From an uncultured Oscillospiraceae bacterium (GTDB lineage: Bacteria; Bacillota; Clostridia; Oscillospirales; Ruminococcaceae): DNA of 16,456 nucleotides. The translations under genes and the position numbers were made by a program. The notes beneath the pieces are model-generated. The model worked only from the letters and a program-made list of their open reading frames with translations. It was not told the DNA's origin and did not search any database. This document shows positions 6,642-15,091 of this stretch, piece after piece (positions within the stretch are counted from its first letter, which is position 1; each line of letters opens with the position of its first letter). Location of the stretch: NCBI GenBank assembly GCA_934486875.1, contig CAKSPU010000050.1:1-16456 (forward strand). Direction: 5' to 3'.

Positions 6642-6689
6642 CAAAACTTCCTTTCCTTAGCTTAGGTCGATTTCTGACAATTTCAGCGA

Positions 6690-7016
6690 TCAGCCTATAC
6701 CGATCACTATAACATCATCAGTTTGTTCTTTGAGTGAAATATCGGATATTTTAATGTCAACGCCCCTTTTGTCAGCCATATTGTGAGCCTTGGCGATTAT
6801 CCTGTTTTTGTTTTTCTCAAATACTTTGAGGATTATTTCGTCCTGCTTGCTTTTGGGGATAAATTTGAGAAAATTTTCAATTACCCCCGGGGTCTCAGCA
6901 GCATTTCTCACCATTTCGGGCAGGGGAAGATCTTCCTTTTTCAAATATGGGAGCAATGCACGTATTGCCTGAGCATAATTTACCTCATCAATATCAATTT
7001 TCAGTTCAAATTTCAT
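6690..7016 (-). CDS. Small charged protein of unknown function
   Basis: I do not recognise this 108-residue protein. It has no membrane segment, signal peptide or Cys motif. It starts with a strand-like FELKIDIDEV and has a helical, Lys- and Glu-rich middle (IPKSKQDEIILKVFEKNKNR). It ends with a short hydrophobic strand, DDVIVIGIG. AAAGGA stands about 7 nt before the ATG. The start overlaps the stop of the upstream GNAT gene by 4 bp (ATGA), so the two are translationally coupled and made together. The reading frame is supported by this coupling and by the ribosome binding site rather than by known relatives. Confidence 0.7.
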   Translation of the reverse strand: MKFELKIDIDEVNYAQAIRALLPYLKKEDLPLPEMVRNAAETPGVIENFLKFIPKSKQDEIILKVFEKNKNRIIAKAHNMADKRGVDIKISDISLKEQTDDVIVIGIG

Positions 7017-7579
7017 TCGGGTGTCCTTTCTGTCTGTGATATTTCATAGGGATAAATGCGTGAGAATACAGGACCTGCATACTCATTCATCATTCTGATG
7101 TAGCTCTTTGTATCAAGATGCGGTGCAGTGCCCATTACGTCATAGGTAACGCCGCCCTCGGTTATTTGGCAGTCAACGGGCACAAGACCGTTGTGCATAT
7201 AGAAATTTCTCCGCTTCACACGTTCATCGTAATTTTCCGCACTTTCATCAAGAGCTTCAAGGGCAAGAAAAAGCTGCTGACCGTCATACATACGTCTGAG
7301 CGTGCGGATAATTGCGGAGCCGTAGCCCTTGCCTCTTTCGGTGTCCGAAACAGCAAGGTAAAACAGGTATGAAAGCTTGTCCCTTGATATTACATAAGCA
7401 AGACCTACCCACTTGTTATCGGCGTATATTGCCCAGAAATCCACATTGTCGCTGCCCGTTTTGGCTGTAAGCATAAAAAATGGAGGGCGTTCCTCGGGAG
7501 GAAAAGCATTGTGATAAAGGGCTTTTACTTTTTTGTATTCGGGGAGTGCCGAAGTAACTCTTCTTAGGGTCATTCGCAT
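7013..7579 (-). CDS. GNAT-family N-acetyltransferase
   Basis: This 188-residue protein has the GCN5-type acetyl-CoA-binding fold. The key motif A is LAVSDTERGKGYGSAIIRTL (75-94), where RGKGYG (82-87) is the Q/RxxGxG/A loop that grips the acetyl-CoA pyrophosphate. Motif B is seen as the helix with RRNFYMHNGLVPVD (123-136), a common GNAT C-terminal pattern. The acceptor substrate is unknown. The start at 7579 is chosen with AAAGGA 11 nt upstream; the frame extends further upstream but would overlap the preceding gene. It lies 22 nt after a membrane protein gene and overlaps the next gene by 4 bp, so it belongs to a compact operon. Confidence 0.88.
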   Translation of the reverse strand: MRMTLRRVTSALPEYKKVKALYHNAFPPEERPPFFMLTAKTGSDNVDFWAIYADNKWVGLAYVISRDKLSYLFYLAVSDTERGKGYGSAIIRTLRRMYDGQQLFLALEALDESAENYDERVKRRNFYMHNGLVPVDCQITEGGVTYDVMGTAPHLDTKSYIRMMNEYAGPVFSRIYPYEISQTERTPE

Positions 7580-7601
7580 TTTGTTATCATTCCTTTGTCT
7601 A

Positions 7602-8204
7602 TTATAATGGCTTCTTTTTGTGCGCTGTGAAAATGTCCTCATAATCGCCCTGTGTGGGAGGGGGCTTGATATCGTCCATTCGTGTGCTGTCGGGGTCGGA
7701 CTTTGCACGCTTCATTCTTGAGGCAAATTCTTCTCCCGATGTGCGGCGGTTGGGGCGGTGCATATATATTTCCGCATTAAATCCGGGATATCCGAATTGT
7801 CCTTTAAGATAATCGAGCTTCGGATATTTTCTCAGGCACAGATACTGGGGAAGAGCGAAAAATATAAGTATCGGCATTCCTGCCATAAAGCTGTGATATA
7901 TTATCATCATCAGAATAACTCTTGCGAGAAATGCTGCCAGCGCAGCAGCAGTCCACCTCTCTTTTTTGCAGGAGGAAAGCACGCTAAGCGGCACGGAGCC
8001 TATTGCAATGAGACTTTCGATAAGTGAGAAAAAGGAAAACTCAGTGAAATTTCCCAGGTGAGCAGGCAGAAGCAGAGCTTCCCAGAATGCTATGAACCCG
8101 TTTATCATAACGCAGAAAATGCCCGATATAAGAAAAAGTATATCAATACGGCGCATTGCGGTCTGATTTCTGCTCATACGTTCGATGATATCACGCTCGT
8201 CCAC
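7602..8204 (-). CDS. Membrane protein with four predicted helices and a polar C-terminal tail
   Basis: This 200-residue protein is not a family I can name. Hydrophobic segments lie at about 20-41, 53-76, 86-106 and 107-124. They are followed by a hydrophilic tail of some 75 residues, rich in Arg, Lys, Asp and Pro, that ends in a basic HKKKPL. The tail is probably cytoplasmic. Translation most likely starts at GTG 8204, since AGGGG lies 9 nt upstream; the first in-frame ATG (8177) has no ribosome binding site. It is the first gene of a minus-strand operon with a GNAT acetyltransferase, a small unknown protein and a nitroreductase. The grouping does not suggest an obvious shared pathway. Confidence 0.75.
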   Translation of the reverse strand: MDERDIIERMSRNQTAMRRIDILFLISGIFCVMINGFIAFWEALLLPAHLGNFTEFSFFSLIESLIAIGSVPLSVLSSCKKERWTAAALAAFLARVILMMIIYHSFMAGMPILIFFALPQYLCLRKYPKLDYLKGQFGYPGFNAEIYMHRPNRRTSGEEFASRMKRAKSDPDSTRMDDIKPPPTQGDYEDIFTAHKKKPL

Positions 8205-8252
8205 ATTCAGTCACCCCTGTATAATTTTTGTCCCCATAATCACTTTGTTTAT

Positions 8253-8281
8253 ATTATACAACATTCTGTAATAAAAGTCTA
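8253..8281 (-). promoter_or_regulatory. Minus-strand sigma-A promoter of the membrane protein/GNAT operon
   Basis: On the minus strand TAGACT (8281-8276), 17 bp and TATAAT (8258-8253) form a promoter with a perfect -10 and a 4/6 -35. An inverted repeat, AAGTCTA (8275-8281) and TAGACTT (8293-8299), overlaps the -35 box and could be an operator. Confidence 0.65.
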
Positions 8282-8366
8282 TACATTTATATTAGACTTA
8301 ACATTAAATTTGCAATTGGGTTTTTAGGTACATTTAACAATACTTTGTATGATATTACTGTGGCTG

Positions 8367-8395
8367 TGGACATTTTTGGATCGGTGTGCTATAAT
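8367..8395 (+). promoter_or_regulatory. Sigma-A promoter of sbcDC
   Basis: TGGACA (8367-8372), 17 bp, TATAAT (8390-8395), with TGC before the -10 making an extended -10 element. The start of transcription should be near 8402, about 33 nt before sbcD. Confidence 0.8.
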
Positions 8396-8434
8396 ATAAA
8401 AAAGTACAAAAGCTTATGAAAGGCAGGCTCTATT

Positions 8435-9568
8435 ATGAAATTCATACATCTTTCCGATCTTCATCTTGGCATAAGAGTGAACGATTTTTCAATGTCGGAG
8501 GATCAGAGATATATTCTTGACAGGATACTTGATCTGATCGACAGGGAAGCCCCCGACGGTGTTATCATCGCAGGGGATATTTATGATAAAAGTATGCCGC
8601 CTGCCGAAGCTGTGGCTATGTTTGACGACTTTATAAGCAGCATTGCGGAAAGAAAGGTAAAGACATTTATCATCAGCGGAAATCACGACTCCGCCGAACG
8701 CATAGCTTTCGGTTCAAGGATAATGAATGCGGGAGGAATATATCTTTCGCCTGTTTATAACGGCGATATAAAGCCTGTTGCTATGGAAGATGAGTACGGC
8801 ACTGTGAACATATATATGCTGCCCTTTGTCCGTCCGTCGGCGGTCAGGGCGTTCTATCCCGATGATGATACGGACAGCTATTCATCGGCGGTGGAAACTG
8901 CCGTGAAGCATATGAATGCCGATTTTTCACAGCGTAATATCATTATCACCCACCAGTTCGTGACAGGAGCTGTCCGCTCGGATTCCGAGGATATTTCCGT
9001 CGGCGGAACGGACAATGTTTCAGCGGATATTTTTGCTGATTTTGACTATACCGCTCTTGGGCATATCCACAAGCCCCAGAATATCGGCACGGAAAGGATA
9101 AGATACTGCGGCACACCACTTAAATATTCTTTCTCGGAAGCAAAGCAGGATAAATCCGTAACGGTCGTAGAGCTTGGGAAAAAGGGCGATGTTGATGTAA
9201 GGACAGTTGAGCTTATTCCTCTCAGAGATATGACAGAACTGAAAGGCAGCTATGATGAGCTTATGAAAAAAAGCTTTTACGAGGGTACGGGATATACCGA
9301 GGATTATGTTCATATCACCCTTACAGATGAAAATGATATTCCAGATGCAGTATCAAAGCTCAGACTTGTTTATCACAGGCTTATGAAAATGGACTATGAC
9401 AATGCCCGCACAAAGAAGCAGGGCATTATCGAGGGTATGACATCTGCAAGGGAGACTGATCCCGCAAAGCTTTTCGGTGAATTTTTTGAAAGTCAGAACA
9501 ATGTCCCGATGAACGATGAACAGGCGGCTCTTGTGAACGGGATCATCAAAGAGATCTGGGAGGCATAA
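8435..9568 (+). CDS. sbcD: Exonuclease SbcD (Mre11-like nuclease subunit)
   Basis: This 377-residue nuclease subunit of the SbcCD complex cleaves DNA hairpins, ends and protein-blocked ends with Mn2+. The five phosphoesterase motifs are intact: SDLHLG (7-12, with D8 and H10), GDIYD (47-51, D48), GNHD (82-85), ITHQF (H173), and GHIH (H210, H212). A C-terminal capping domain of about 120 residues follows, which in relatives contacts SbcC. The length is normal. AGG stands 7 nt before the ATG. sbcC begins 3 nt after the stop, so the two subunits are coupled from one promoter at 8367-8395. Confidence 0.96.
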   Translation: MKFIHLSDLHLGIRVNDFSMSEDQRYILDRILDLIDREAPDGVIIAGDIYDKSMPPAEAVAMFDDFISSIAERKVKTFIISGNHDSAERIAFGSRIMNAGGIYLSPVYNGDIKPVAMEDEYGTVNIYMLPFVRPSAVRAFYPDDDTDSYSSAVETAVKHMNADFSQRNIIITHQFVTGAVRSDSEDISVGGTDNVSADIFADFDYTALGHIHKPQNIGTERIRYCGTPLKYSFSEAKQDKSVTVVELGKKGDVDVRTVELIPLRDMTELKGSYDELMKKSFYEGTGYTEDYVHITLTDENDIPDAVSKLRLVYHRLMKMDYDNARTKKQGIIEGMTSARETDPAKLFGEFFESQNNVPMNDEQAALVNGIIKEIWEA

Positions 9569-9571
9569 GCT

Positions 9572-12358
9572 ATGAGACCGATAAAACTTGAAATGACCGC
9601 TTTCGGACCCTATGTAGGCAGCAGGGAAGCACCTGTTACGGTGGATTTTGAAAAGCTTGGCAGCGAGGGTCTTTACCTTATAACGGGTGACACAGGTGCG
9701 GGAAAAACTACGATATTCGATGCAATAACCTTTGCACTTTACGGTGAGGCAAGCGGCGAAAACAGAGAGCCGAAAATGCTCAGGTCAAAGTATGCGGCGG
9801 GGGATATCCCCACGGCTGTAGAGCTTACCTTTGAGTATCGGGACAAAATATACACCATAAAGCGCAATCCCGATTATGAACGCCCCAAGAGCCGTGGCGA
9901 GGGTATGACCTCCGAGAAAGCTTCCGTCAGCCTTACATATCCCGACGGAAAGGTGTCCGACGGCAGGATAAGCGAGGTCAACAGGGAGATAGAAAGCATC
10001 ATAGGCATAGACCGTGACCAGTTTATGCAGATCGCAATGATATCTCAGGGGGACTTTCTTAAACTGCTCCTTGCAGGCACGGCAGAGCGCCAGGAGATAT
10101 TCAGAAAGATATTCAAGACCGAAAGGTACAAGCAGATACAGGACATTCTGAAAAGCAGGGCGGCAGAGCTCAAAAGCAGGAATGATCTGCTCCGTTCGGG
10201 ACTTATGCAGGTCATAGGCACTATGAGCTGCGGCAGCGAAAGCGTTTATATGCCGAAGCTTGAAATTGCCAGAAGGGGAGAGATGTCTTTTGAGGATACC
10301 TCTCTGATATCCGAAATTGCGGAGGGCATAATTTCCGAGGACAGAGAAAAAGAAGCCTCTCTGTCAAAGACTGCGGCGGATATTGAAAAGCAGCTTGCGG
10401 AGGTCAATGAGAATATCGGCAAGGGAATAAAAACAAAGGAAGCAAAGGAAGAGCTTGCAAAGATACAGGCAGAGCTTGAAAAGCTTGTGCCCTGTCTTGA
10501 AATCTCCGAAAAAAATCTTTCGGAAAAGAAAGCGGCATTATCAGCAGGGGATGGGCTTGCTGCCGATATTGAAAATATCAGAAATGAGCTTGCCAAATAT
10601 GATGAGCTTGATGCGATAAATAAAAATACCGCCCGGCTTGAAAAAATAATATCCGAGAACAAAAAGCTGACGGAGGATAGAACGGGTCAGCTTGATGACA
10701 GTGTGAAAAAGCTTTCGCTTATCAAAAAAGAGCTTTCCGAGCTTGAAAATGCAGGCGAGAAAGCGGCTTTGATAAAAAATGCTCTGGAGCGTCTTGAAAA
10801 TGAAAAAAATGAAATGCTTAAGCTCAGTCGTATTTCAGATGAATTTGACAAGGTGTGCGCTGCTCTGGAAAAGGAGCAGAAAATTTATGCTGCCGCAGCA
10901 AATGCATATGAGGCGGCGCAGGCGGATTATGTCCGTCTCAACAAGGCGTTTCACGATGAACAGGCAGGGATACTTGCAGCGGAGCTTTCAGATGGAATGC
11001 CCTGTCCCGTCTGCGGCTCTGTGCATCACCCGTCGCCCGCACCGAGATCGGACAATGCCCCTACAAAGGAGCAGGTGGAATCGGCTCTGAAATTTGCGAA
11101 AAAAAAGAATGACGAAATGAATGCGGCGGGAAATAAATGCGGCGTGACAAAGGGAAGATATGACAAGGGCTTGGAATGGATATCCGAGCAGACAAATGGC
11201 AAATGCGAACAGGACAAGCTCTCGGAATACATTTCTGGTGAGCTTGGACGCATAAGCACGGAAATATCCGAACAAACCAAACTCCTTGAAACCGAAAACA
11301 GACGCTGTGAGCGAAAGAAAGCCCTCAGTGCCGCTTTGCCCGATTATGAAAGCGGCATTGAAGATCTGAAAGGCTTTATTTCGGAGCTTGGAAGCAAAAT
11401 TTCATCAGATGAAGCGGTTCTCGGACAGCAGAAAAAACAGGGTGAGAAGCTTGCGGCTGAGGTCAGATTTGAAAGCAGGTCAGCTGCACAGAGCGAGATA
11501 GCAAGGCTTACCGCTCAAAAGGAAAAGATAAAGTCAGACTATGACACAGCCGAAAAGGAACACAGGAAAAACACAGACCTTGCCGCTTCACTTAAGGGCA
11601 AGAAAGAATCTCTTGAAAGCCGGCTCAGAAACAGCGGAGAAACAGACCTTGCCAAGCTTGAAGAAGTCCGTGACGGGCTGAACGAAAGAAAAGCGGCAGT
11701 ATCCTCCGAAACGGCTCAGATAAGCGGCAGACTTTATTCCAATATCAGAGCATACGGGCAGATAAAGGATAATTTTGCGGAAACGGCTGCTGTGGAAAAG
11801 AAGCGTATCGCCGCTGAGACCTTATCAAACACCGCAAACGGACGGCTGGGCGGAAAAGCGAAAATAAGCTTTGAGACCTATGTTCAGATGTATTTCTTTG
11901 ACAGGATCATCGAAAGGGCAAACCGCAGGCTGCTTATAATGTCCGACAATCAGTATGAGCTGAAAAGAAGAGGCTATGACCGAATGGAGGGCAATGGTCA
12001 GAAAGGACTTGAGCTTGATGTTCTTGACCATTACAACGGCACGGTGAGAGATGTTCGGTCGCTGTCGGGCGGTGAATCCTTCAAGGCTTCCCTTGCACTT
12101 GCACTCGGACTTTCGGACGAGGTGCAGTCATCTGCTCCCGCTATAAAGCTTGACTGTATGTTTGTAGATGAGGGCTTCGGTTCTCTTGATGACGGATCGC
12201 TGAAACAGGCGATAAAGGCGCTTATGGACATCGGCGGGTCAAACAGGCTGGTAGGCATCATATCCCACGTGAACGAGCTGAAAACCGCCATAGACAAAAA
12301 GATAATCGTTAAAAAGGACATCGGCGGCGGAAGCAGGGTCGAGATAAAAAAAGACTGA
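9572..12358 (+). CDS. sbcC: Exonuclease SbcC (Rad50-like ATPase subunit)
   Basis: This is the 928-residue SMC/Rad50-type ATPase partner of SbcD. Walker A is GDTGAGKTT (39-47). The protein then forms two long Glu/Lys-rich coiled-coil arms (about 230-450 and 500-780). They are split by a zinc hook, CPVC (478-481), in the sequence MPCPVCGSVHHP. The C-terminal ATPase half has the signature LSGGES (831-836) and the Walker B stretch MFVDEGFGSLDD with D866 and E867. All catalytic parts are present. The length is somewhat below the roughly 1,050 residues of E. coli SbcC, through shorter coiled coils. It lies 3 nt after sbcD and converges with the hydrogenase gene. Confidence 0.96.
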   Translation: MRPIKLEMTAFGPYVGSREAPVTVDFEKLGSEGLYLITGDTGAGKTTIFDAITFALYGEASGENREPKMLRSKYAAGDIPTAVELTFEYRDKIYTIKRNPDYERPKSRGEGMTSEKASVSLTYPDGKVSDGRISEVNREIESIIGIDRDQFMQIAMISQGDFLKLLLAGTAERQEIFRKIFKTERYKQIQDILKSRAAELKSRNDLLRSGLMQVIGTMSCGSESVYMPKLEIARRGEMSFEDTSLISEIAEGIISEDREKEASLSKTAADIEKQLAEVNENIGKGIKTKEAKEELAKIQAELEKLVPCLEISEKNLSEKKAALSAGDGLAADIENIRNELAKYDELDAINKNTARLEKIISENKKLTEDRTGQLDDSVKKLSLIKKELSELENAGEKAALIKNALERLENEKNEMLKLSRISDEFDKVCAALEKEQKIYAAAANAYEAAQADYVRLNKAFHDEQAGILAAELSDGMPCPVCGSVHHPSPAPRSDNAPTKEQVESALKFAKKKNDEMNAAGNKCGVTKGRYDKGLEWISEQTNGKCEQDKLSEYISGELGRISTEISEQTKLLETENRRCERKKALSAALPDYESGIEDLKGFISELGSKISSDEAVLGQQKKQGEKLAAEVRFESRSAAQSEIARLTAQKEKIKSDYDTAEKEHRKNTDLAASLKGKKESLESRLRNSGETDLAKLEEVRDGLNERKAAVSSETAQISGRLYSNIRAYGQIKDNFAETAAVEKKRIAAETLSNTANGRLGGKAKISFETYVQMYFFDRIIERANRRLLIMSDNQYELKRRGYDRMEGNGQKGLELDVLDHYNGTVRDVRSLSGGESFKASLALALGLSDEVQSSAPAIKLDCMFVDEGFGSLDDGSLKQAIKALMDIGGSNRLVGIISHVNELKTAIDKKIIVKKDIGGGSRVEIKKD

Positions 12359-12362
12359 TACC

Positions 12363-12405
12363 AAAAACAGCGTAACATCACAATTTAATGTGATGTTACG
12401 CTGTT
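12363..12405 (-). terminator. Strong terminator of the hydrogenase gene, shared region with sbcC
   Basis: A perfect 17-bp stem (12366-12382 with 12389-12405, inner CGTAACATCACA) closes a 6-nt loop. On the minus strand it is followed by TTTTT (12367-12363), an efficient terminator for the hydrogenase. On the plus strand the following ATGCTTATAT is only weakly U-rich, so it may stop sbcC transcription less well. Confidence 0.85.
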
Positions 12406-12426
12406 ATGCTTATATATCGGAGAATA

Positions 12427-13953
12427 TCAGAGCAGATCGTCCTTTTCAAGAACATCAAGGTCGGCAACATAGCTTGTTTCCGAAGCCGCCTGCCTGTCCG
12501 CCTGCTTTTTGTATCTGTCAATTGCAATGGCAGCCTTGTTTACCGCACAAAGGGTTCCCGCACCTGCAACGCAGCCGCCGGGACAGCCCATTCCCTCAAG
12601 AAGATAGCCCTTATATTTGCCTGCCTTTGCAAGCTGGAGCATTTTTTTGCATTCGTGAAGTCCCTGAGCAGATGCGATCTTGACTTCCTTATCAGGAGCA
12701 ATGCGTTTTATCTCATCGGCTACTGCTCCCGCAACTCCGCCGCTTACCGCAAATCCACGTCCCGCACCGGTGCCCTCATTAAGAGGAACATTTTCGCTGT
12801 CGGGAATATTTTCAAGGTCAACTTCCTTTGCGTCGAACATTCCCATAAGCTCTTCAAAGGTGAGAACAAAATCAACGTGGCTTCGGATAGTTCTGCGGCT
12901 CGCTTCAAGCTTCTTTGCGGCGCAGGGACCTATGAAGGCTATGCGGCAGTCGGGATCCTTTTTCTTTTCAAGTCTCGCTGTGAGCACCATTGGGGTAAGT
13001 GCCATTGAGATGTTTTTTGCAAGGTCGGGGAAAAGCTTTTTTGCCATCATCGACCAGGAGGGACAGCAGGAGGTAGCAAGGAAATCAAGCTTGTCGGGAA
13101 CATTTTCCACAAAGTCCTTGGCTTCCTCGATAGTACACAGATCTGCGCCCACTGCAACCTCCACAACGCTGTCAAATCCAAGCTGTTTCATTGCATATGT
13201 AAGCTTTTCGGGAGTTACCTTCGGACCGAACTGACCGTAAAATGCAGGGGCAACTATGGCAACAACACGCTTTCCTGTTTTAATGGCGTGAATAAGCTGG
13301 AATATCTGTCCCTTGTCCGCAATGGCTCCGAAAGGACAGTTTACAAGGCACATTCCGCAGGATACGCATTTATCGTAATCTATCTTCGCCCTGCCGTGCT
13401 CATCGCTGCCGATAGCGTCCATTCCGCAGGCTCTTGCGCAGGGACGCTCCACCTTAAGAATGGCGTGATATGGGCAAACGTCCTTGCATCGTCCGCATTT
13501 GATGCATTTGTCCTGATCTATGATTGATTTTCCGTGGCGGATATTTATAGCCCCCTTGGGACATACCTCCTTGCAGGGATTTTCAAAGCAGCCCTGACAA
13601 ACGTCCGTTACGTGATAATGCATAGTGGGGCAGGCATTGCAGGCAAAGCTGATGATATTTACAAGAGGGGGGTCGTAGTATTTTTCGGCGATAGCGCTTT
13701 CATTAACGCCCTTTGAAACGGGTGCGTGCTCGCTGACGCTTCTGAGGGGCAGACCCATTGCGAGCCTGAGACGCTCTTCAACGATGGCTCTTTCAAGGAA
13801 TATGGATTCACGGTGGATAGCCACATCTCCCGGGACTATCTTGTAGGGCAGATCCTCCATTCGTGTGTAATCGCCGCCCTCGTAGGCAAGCCGTGCCACT
13901 TCGGTGAATACCTTTCGGCGCATATCCGTTACAGATGAATAAATACCTCTCAT
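12427..13953 (-). CDS. Monomeric [FeFe] hydrogenase, ferredoxin-type, likely group B
   Basis: This 508-residue enzyme reversibly reduces protons to H2 with electrons from ferredoxin. H-cluster ligands are in TSCCPSW (294-300), IGPCAAKK (341-348) and MGCPGGC (455-461). The upstream part has two ferredoxin motifs (C150/153/156/160 and C196/199/202/206) and an extra Cys group (C119, C122, C127, C131, plus C172 and C176) for further Fe-S clusters. A GPC rather than MPC second motif and the S in TSCCPSW suggest the clostridial group B type rather than group A, by inference. No hydEFG maturation genes lie nearby. ATG 13953 has AGGA 12 nt upstream; a TTG two codons earlier is the alternative start. 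It is probably monocistronic. Confidence 0.92.
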   Translation of the reverse strand: MRGIYSSVTDMRRKVFTEVARLAYEGGDYTRMEDLPYKIVPGDVAIHRESIFLERAIVEERLRLAMGLPLRSVSEHAPVSKGVNESAIAEKYYDPPLVNIISFACNACPTMHYHVTDVCQGCFENPCKEVCPKGAINIRHGKSIIDQDKCIKCGRCKDVCPYHAILKVERPCARACGMDAIGSDEHGRAKIDYDKCVSCGMCLVNCPFGAIADKGQIFQLIHAIKTGKRVVAIVAPAFYGQFGPKVTPEKLTYAMKQLGFDSVVEVAVGADLCTIEEAKDFVENVPDKLDFLATSCCPSWSMMAKKLFPDLAKNISMALTPMVLTARLEKKKDPDCRIAFIGPCAAKKLEASRRTIRSHVDFVLTFEELMGMFDAKEVDLENIPDSENVPLNEGTGAGRGFAVSGGVAGAVADEIKRIAPDKEVKIASAQGLHECKKMLQLAKAGKYKGYLLEGMGCPGGCVAGAGTLCAVNKAAIAIDRYKKQADRQAASETSYVADLDVLEKDDLL

Positions 13954-14008
13954 AATCAAAAATGATCCTTTCAGTGTCCTTAAAAAACGCTGTATAAGCT
14001 TTGATTTT

Positions 14009-14037
14009 ATTTTACACCCAAATCGTATAAATGTCAA
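14009..14037 (-). promoter_or_regulatory. Consensus sigma-A promoter of the hydrogenase gene
   Basis: On the minus strand TTGACA (14037-14032), 17 bp, TAAAAT (14014-14009). It gives a leader of about 50 nt and shows that the longer reading frame beginning at 14037 is not translated. Confidence 0.85.
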
Positions 14038-14056
14038 GAATTTTACGGTTTATTAG

Positions 14057-14071
14057 ATAAGTATAACTTAT
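14057..14071. promoter_or_regulatory. Dyad between divergent hydrogenase and U32-like promoters
   Basis: ATAAGT-ATA-ACTTAT is a 15-bp inverted repeat lying 20 bp upstream of the hydrogenase -35 and 33 bp upstream of the opposite -35. Its form could suit a dimeric regulator acting on both genes. It does not match the Rex consensus. No regulator can be named. Confidence 0.35.
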
Positions 14072-14104
14072 GGAGCGCATTTGTTAAAAATTACTCAAAA
14101 GCTA

Positions 14105-14133
14105 TTGACGGGAGAGATAAAATCTGTTAAAAT
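14105..14133 (+). promoter_or_regulatory. Sigma-A promoter of the U32-like gene
   Basis: TTGACG (14105-14110), 17 bp, TAAAAT (14128-14133). A second TATAAT at 14139-14144 lacks a -35 at proper spacing. The predicted start near 14140 leaves a short leader of under 30 nt. Confidence 0.7.
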
Positions 14134-14167
14134 GATATTATAATCTGATATGCGAGGATAGCTTTAA

Positions 14168-15085
14168 ATGAGTATAAATTTTCATCTTCCCGATTTCTGC
14201 GGGAATTATAAAATGAATCTTGCCTTTGCGGACGCTCTCAGCGAGTCGCCCGAGCTGTTTTATGATGATATAAAGATAGCATCGTCATACGGCTGCTTCC
14301 CTCCCGCTGCGTGGAACGGCGGAAGAGCTGCTGTGGGTGCGGTAAGGCGTGAGTTCATTGATCTTATTATAAAGGAATACAATTCCCGTGGAATACCTAT
14401 CAGATACACCTTTACCAATCCTCTTGTCACCGAAAAGAATTTGTCCGACCCATTCTGCAATATGATAACACGTGTGGCGGAAAACGGGCTCAACGAGATA
14501 ATCGTGAATGTTCCCGTGCTGGAAGAGTACATAAGAAAAAATTATCCGCTTTACCCCCTTATTTCCTCAACTGTGAAGCAGCTTGAGGACAAGACCGCAT
14601 TGCTTGCGGAGCTTGAAAAGGATTATAAGCTTGTTGTCCTTGATTACAACTGGAACAACAGGTTCGATGAGCTTGAAGCTCTGCCGCACAAGGATAAGAT
14701 CGAGCTGCTTGTAAACCCATACTGCACACCGCACTGCAAGCGGAGAAAGAAGCATTATGAGTTCCTGGGAGAGCGTCAGTTTGAGCTTAACCGTCAGGTA
14801 TTCGGCTCTGATAAGGATATGATGAGACCCGTTCCCGACACGGATTTTCCCTGTCCGAACACAAATATGAATTTCTACGATACTCTTTCCTTTGAAACTC
14901 ATATCCCGCCCGATGCGATATACAGCAAATATGTGCCTATGGGCTACAATAATTTCAAGATAGAGGGCAGGCTTATGCACCCTGTAAATATCCTTGAAAG
15001 CTATCTTTACTATCTTGTAAAGCCCGAGCACAGAGACAGGCTCAGAGTGGAAATGCTCAGAGCGCTGCTTGCAAGAAAAAGGTAA
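14168..15085 (+). CDS. U32-peptidase-like TIM-barrel protein of unknown function
   Basis: This 305-residue soluble protein is not assigned a reaction. The FKIEGR block (263-268) is characteristic of the U32 peptidase/RlhA-type fold. The alternating strand-helix pattern (EIIVNVPVLEEYIRKN, LVVLDYNWNN, IELLVNPYC) suits a TIM barrel. Three cysteines (C186, C190 in NPYCTPHCKRR, and C229 in PCPNTNMN) lie where U32 proteins keep Fe-S or metal ligands, and could bind a cluster. It is shorter than canonical U32 proteases. GAGGA lies 9 nt before the ATG. It is divergent from the hydrogenase and 6 nt upstream of a small unknown gene. The peptidase label should be read as a fold, not as an activity. Confidence 0.7.
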   Translation: MSINFHLPDFCGNYKMNLAFADALSESPELFYDDIKIASSYGCFPPAAWNGGRAAVGAVRREFIDLIIKEYNSRGIPIRYTFTNPLVTEKNLSDPFCNMITRVAENGLNEIIVNVPVLEEYIRKNYPLYPLISSTVKQLEDKTALLAELEKDYKLVVLDYNWNNRFDELEALPHKDKIELLVNPYCTPHCKRRKKHYEFLGERQFELNRQVFGSDKDMMRPVPDTDFPCPNTNMNFYDTLSFETHIPPDAIYSKYVPMGYNNFKIEGRLMHPVNILESYLYYLVKPEHRDRLRVEMLRALLARKR

Positions 15086-15091
15086 CGTGCT

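Noticed and set aside
7580..7708. N-terminal extension of the GNAT protein
   Set aside because: It would overlap the upstream membrane protein gene by over 100 bp, has no GNAT-like sequence, and a ribosome binding site supports the start at 7579.
13954..14037. 28-residue N-terminal extension of the hydrogenase
   Set aside because: It runs into the -35 box and through the -10 box of the hydrogenase's own consensus promoter, so it is upstream of the transcript start.
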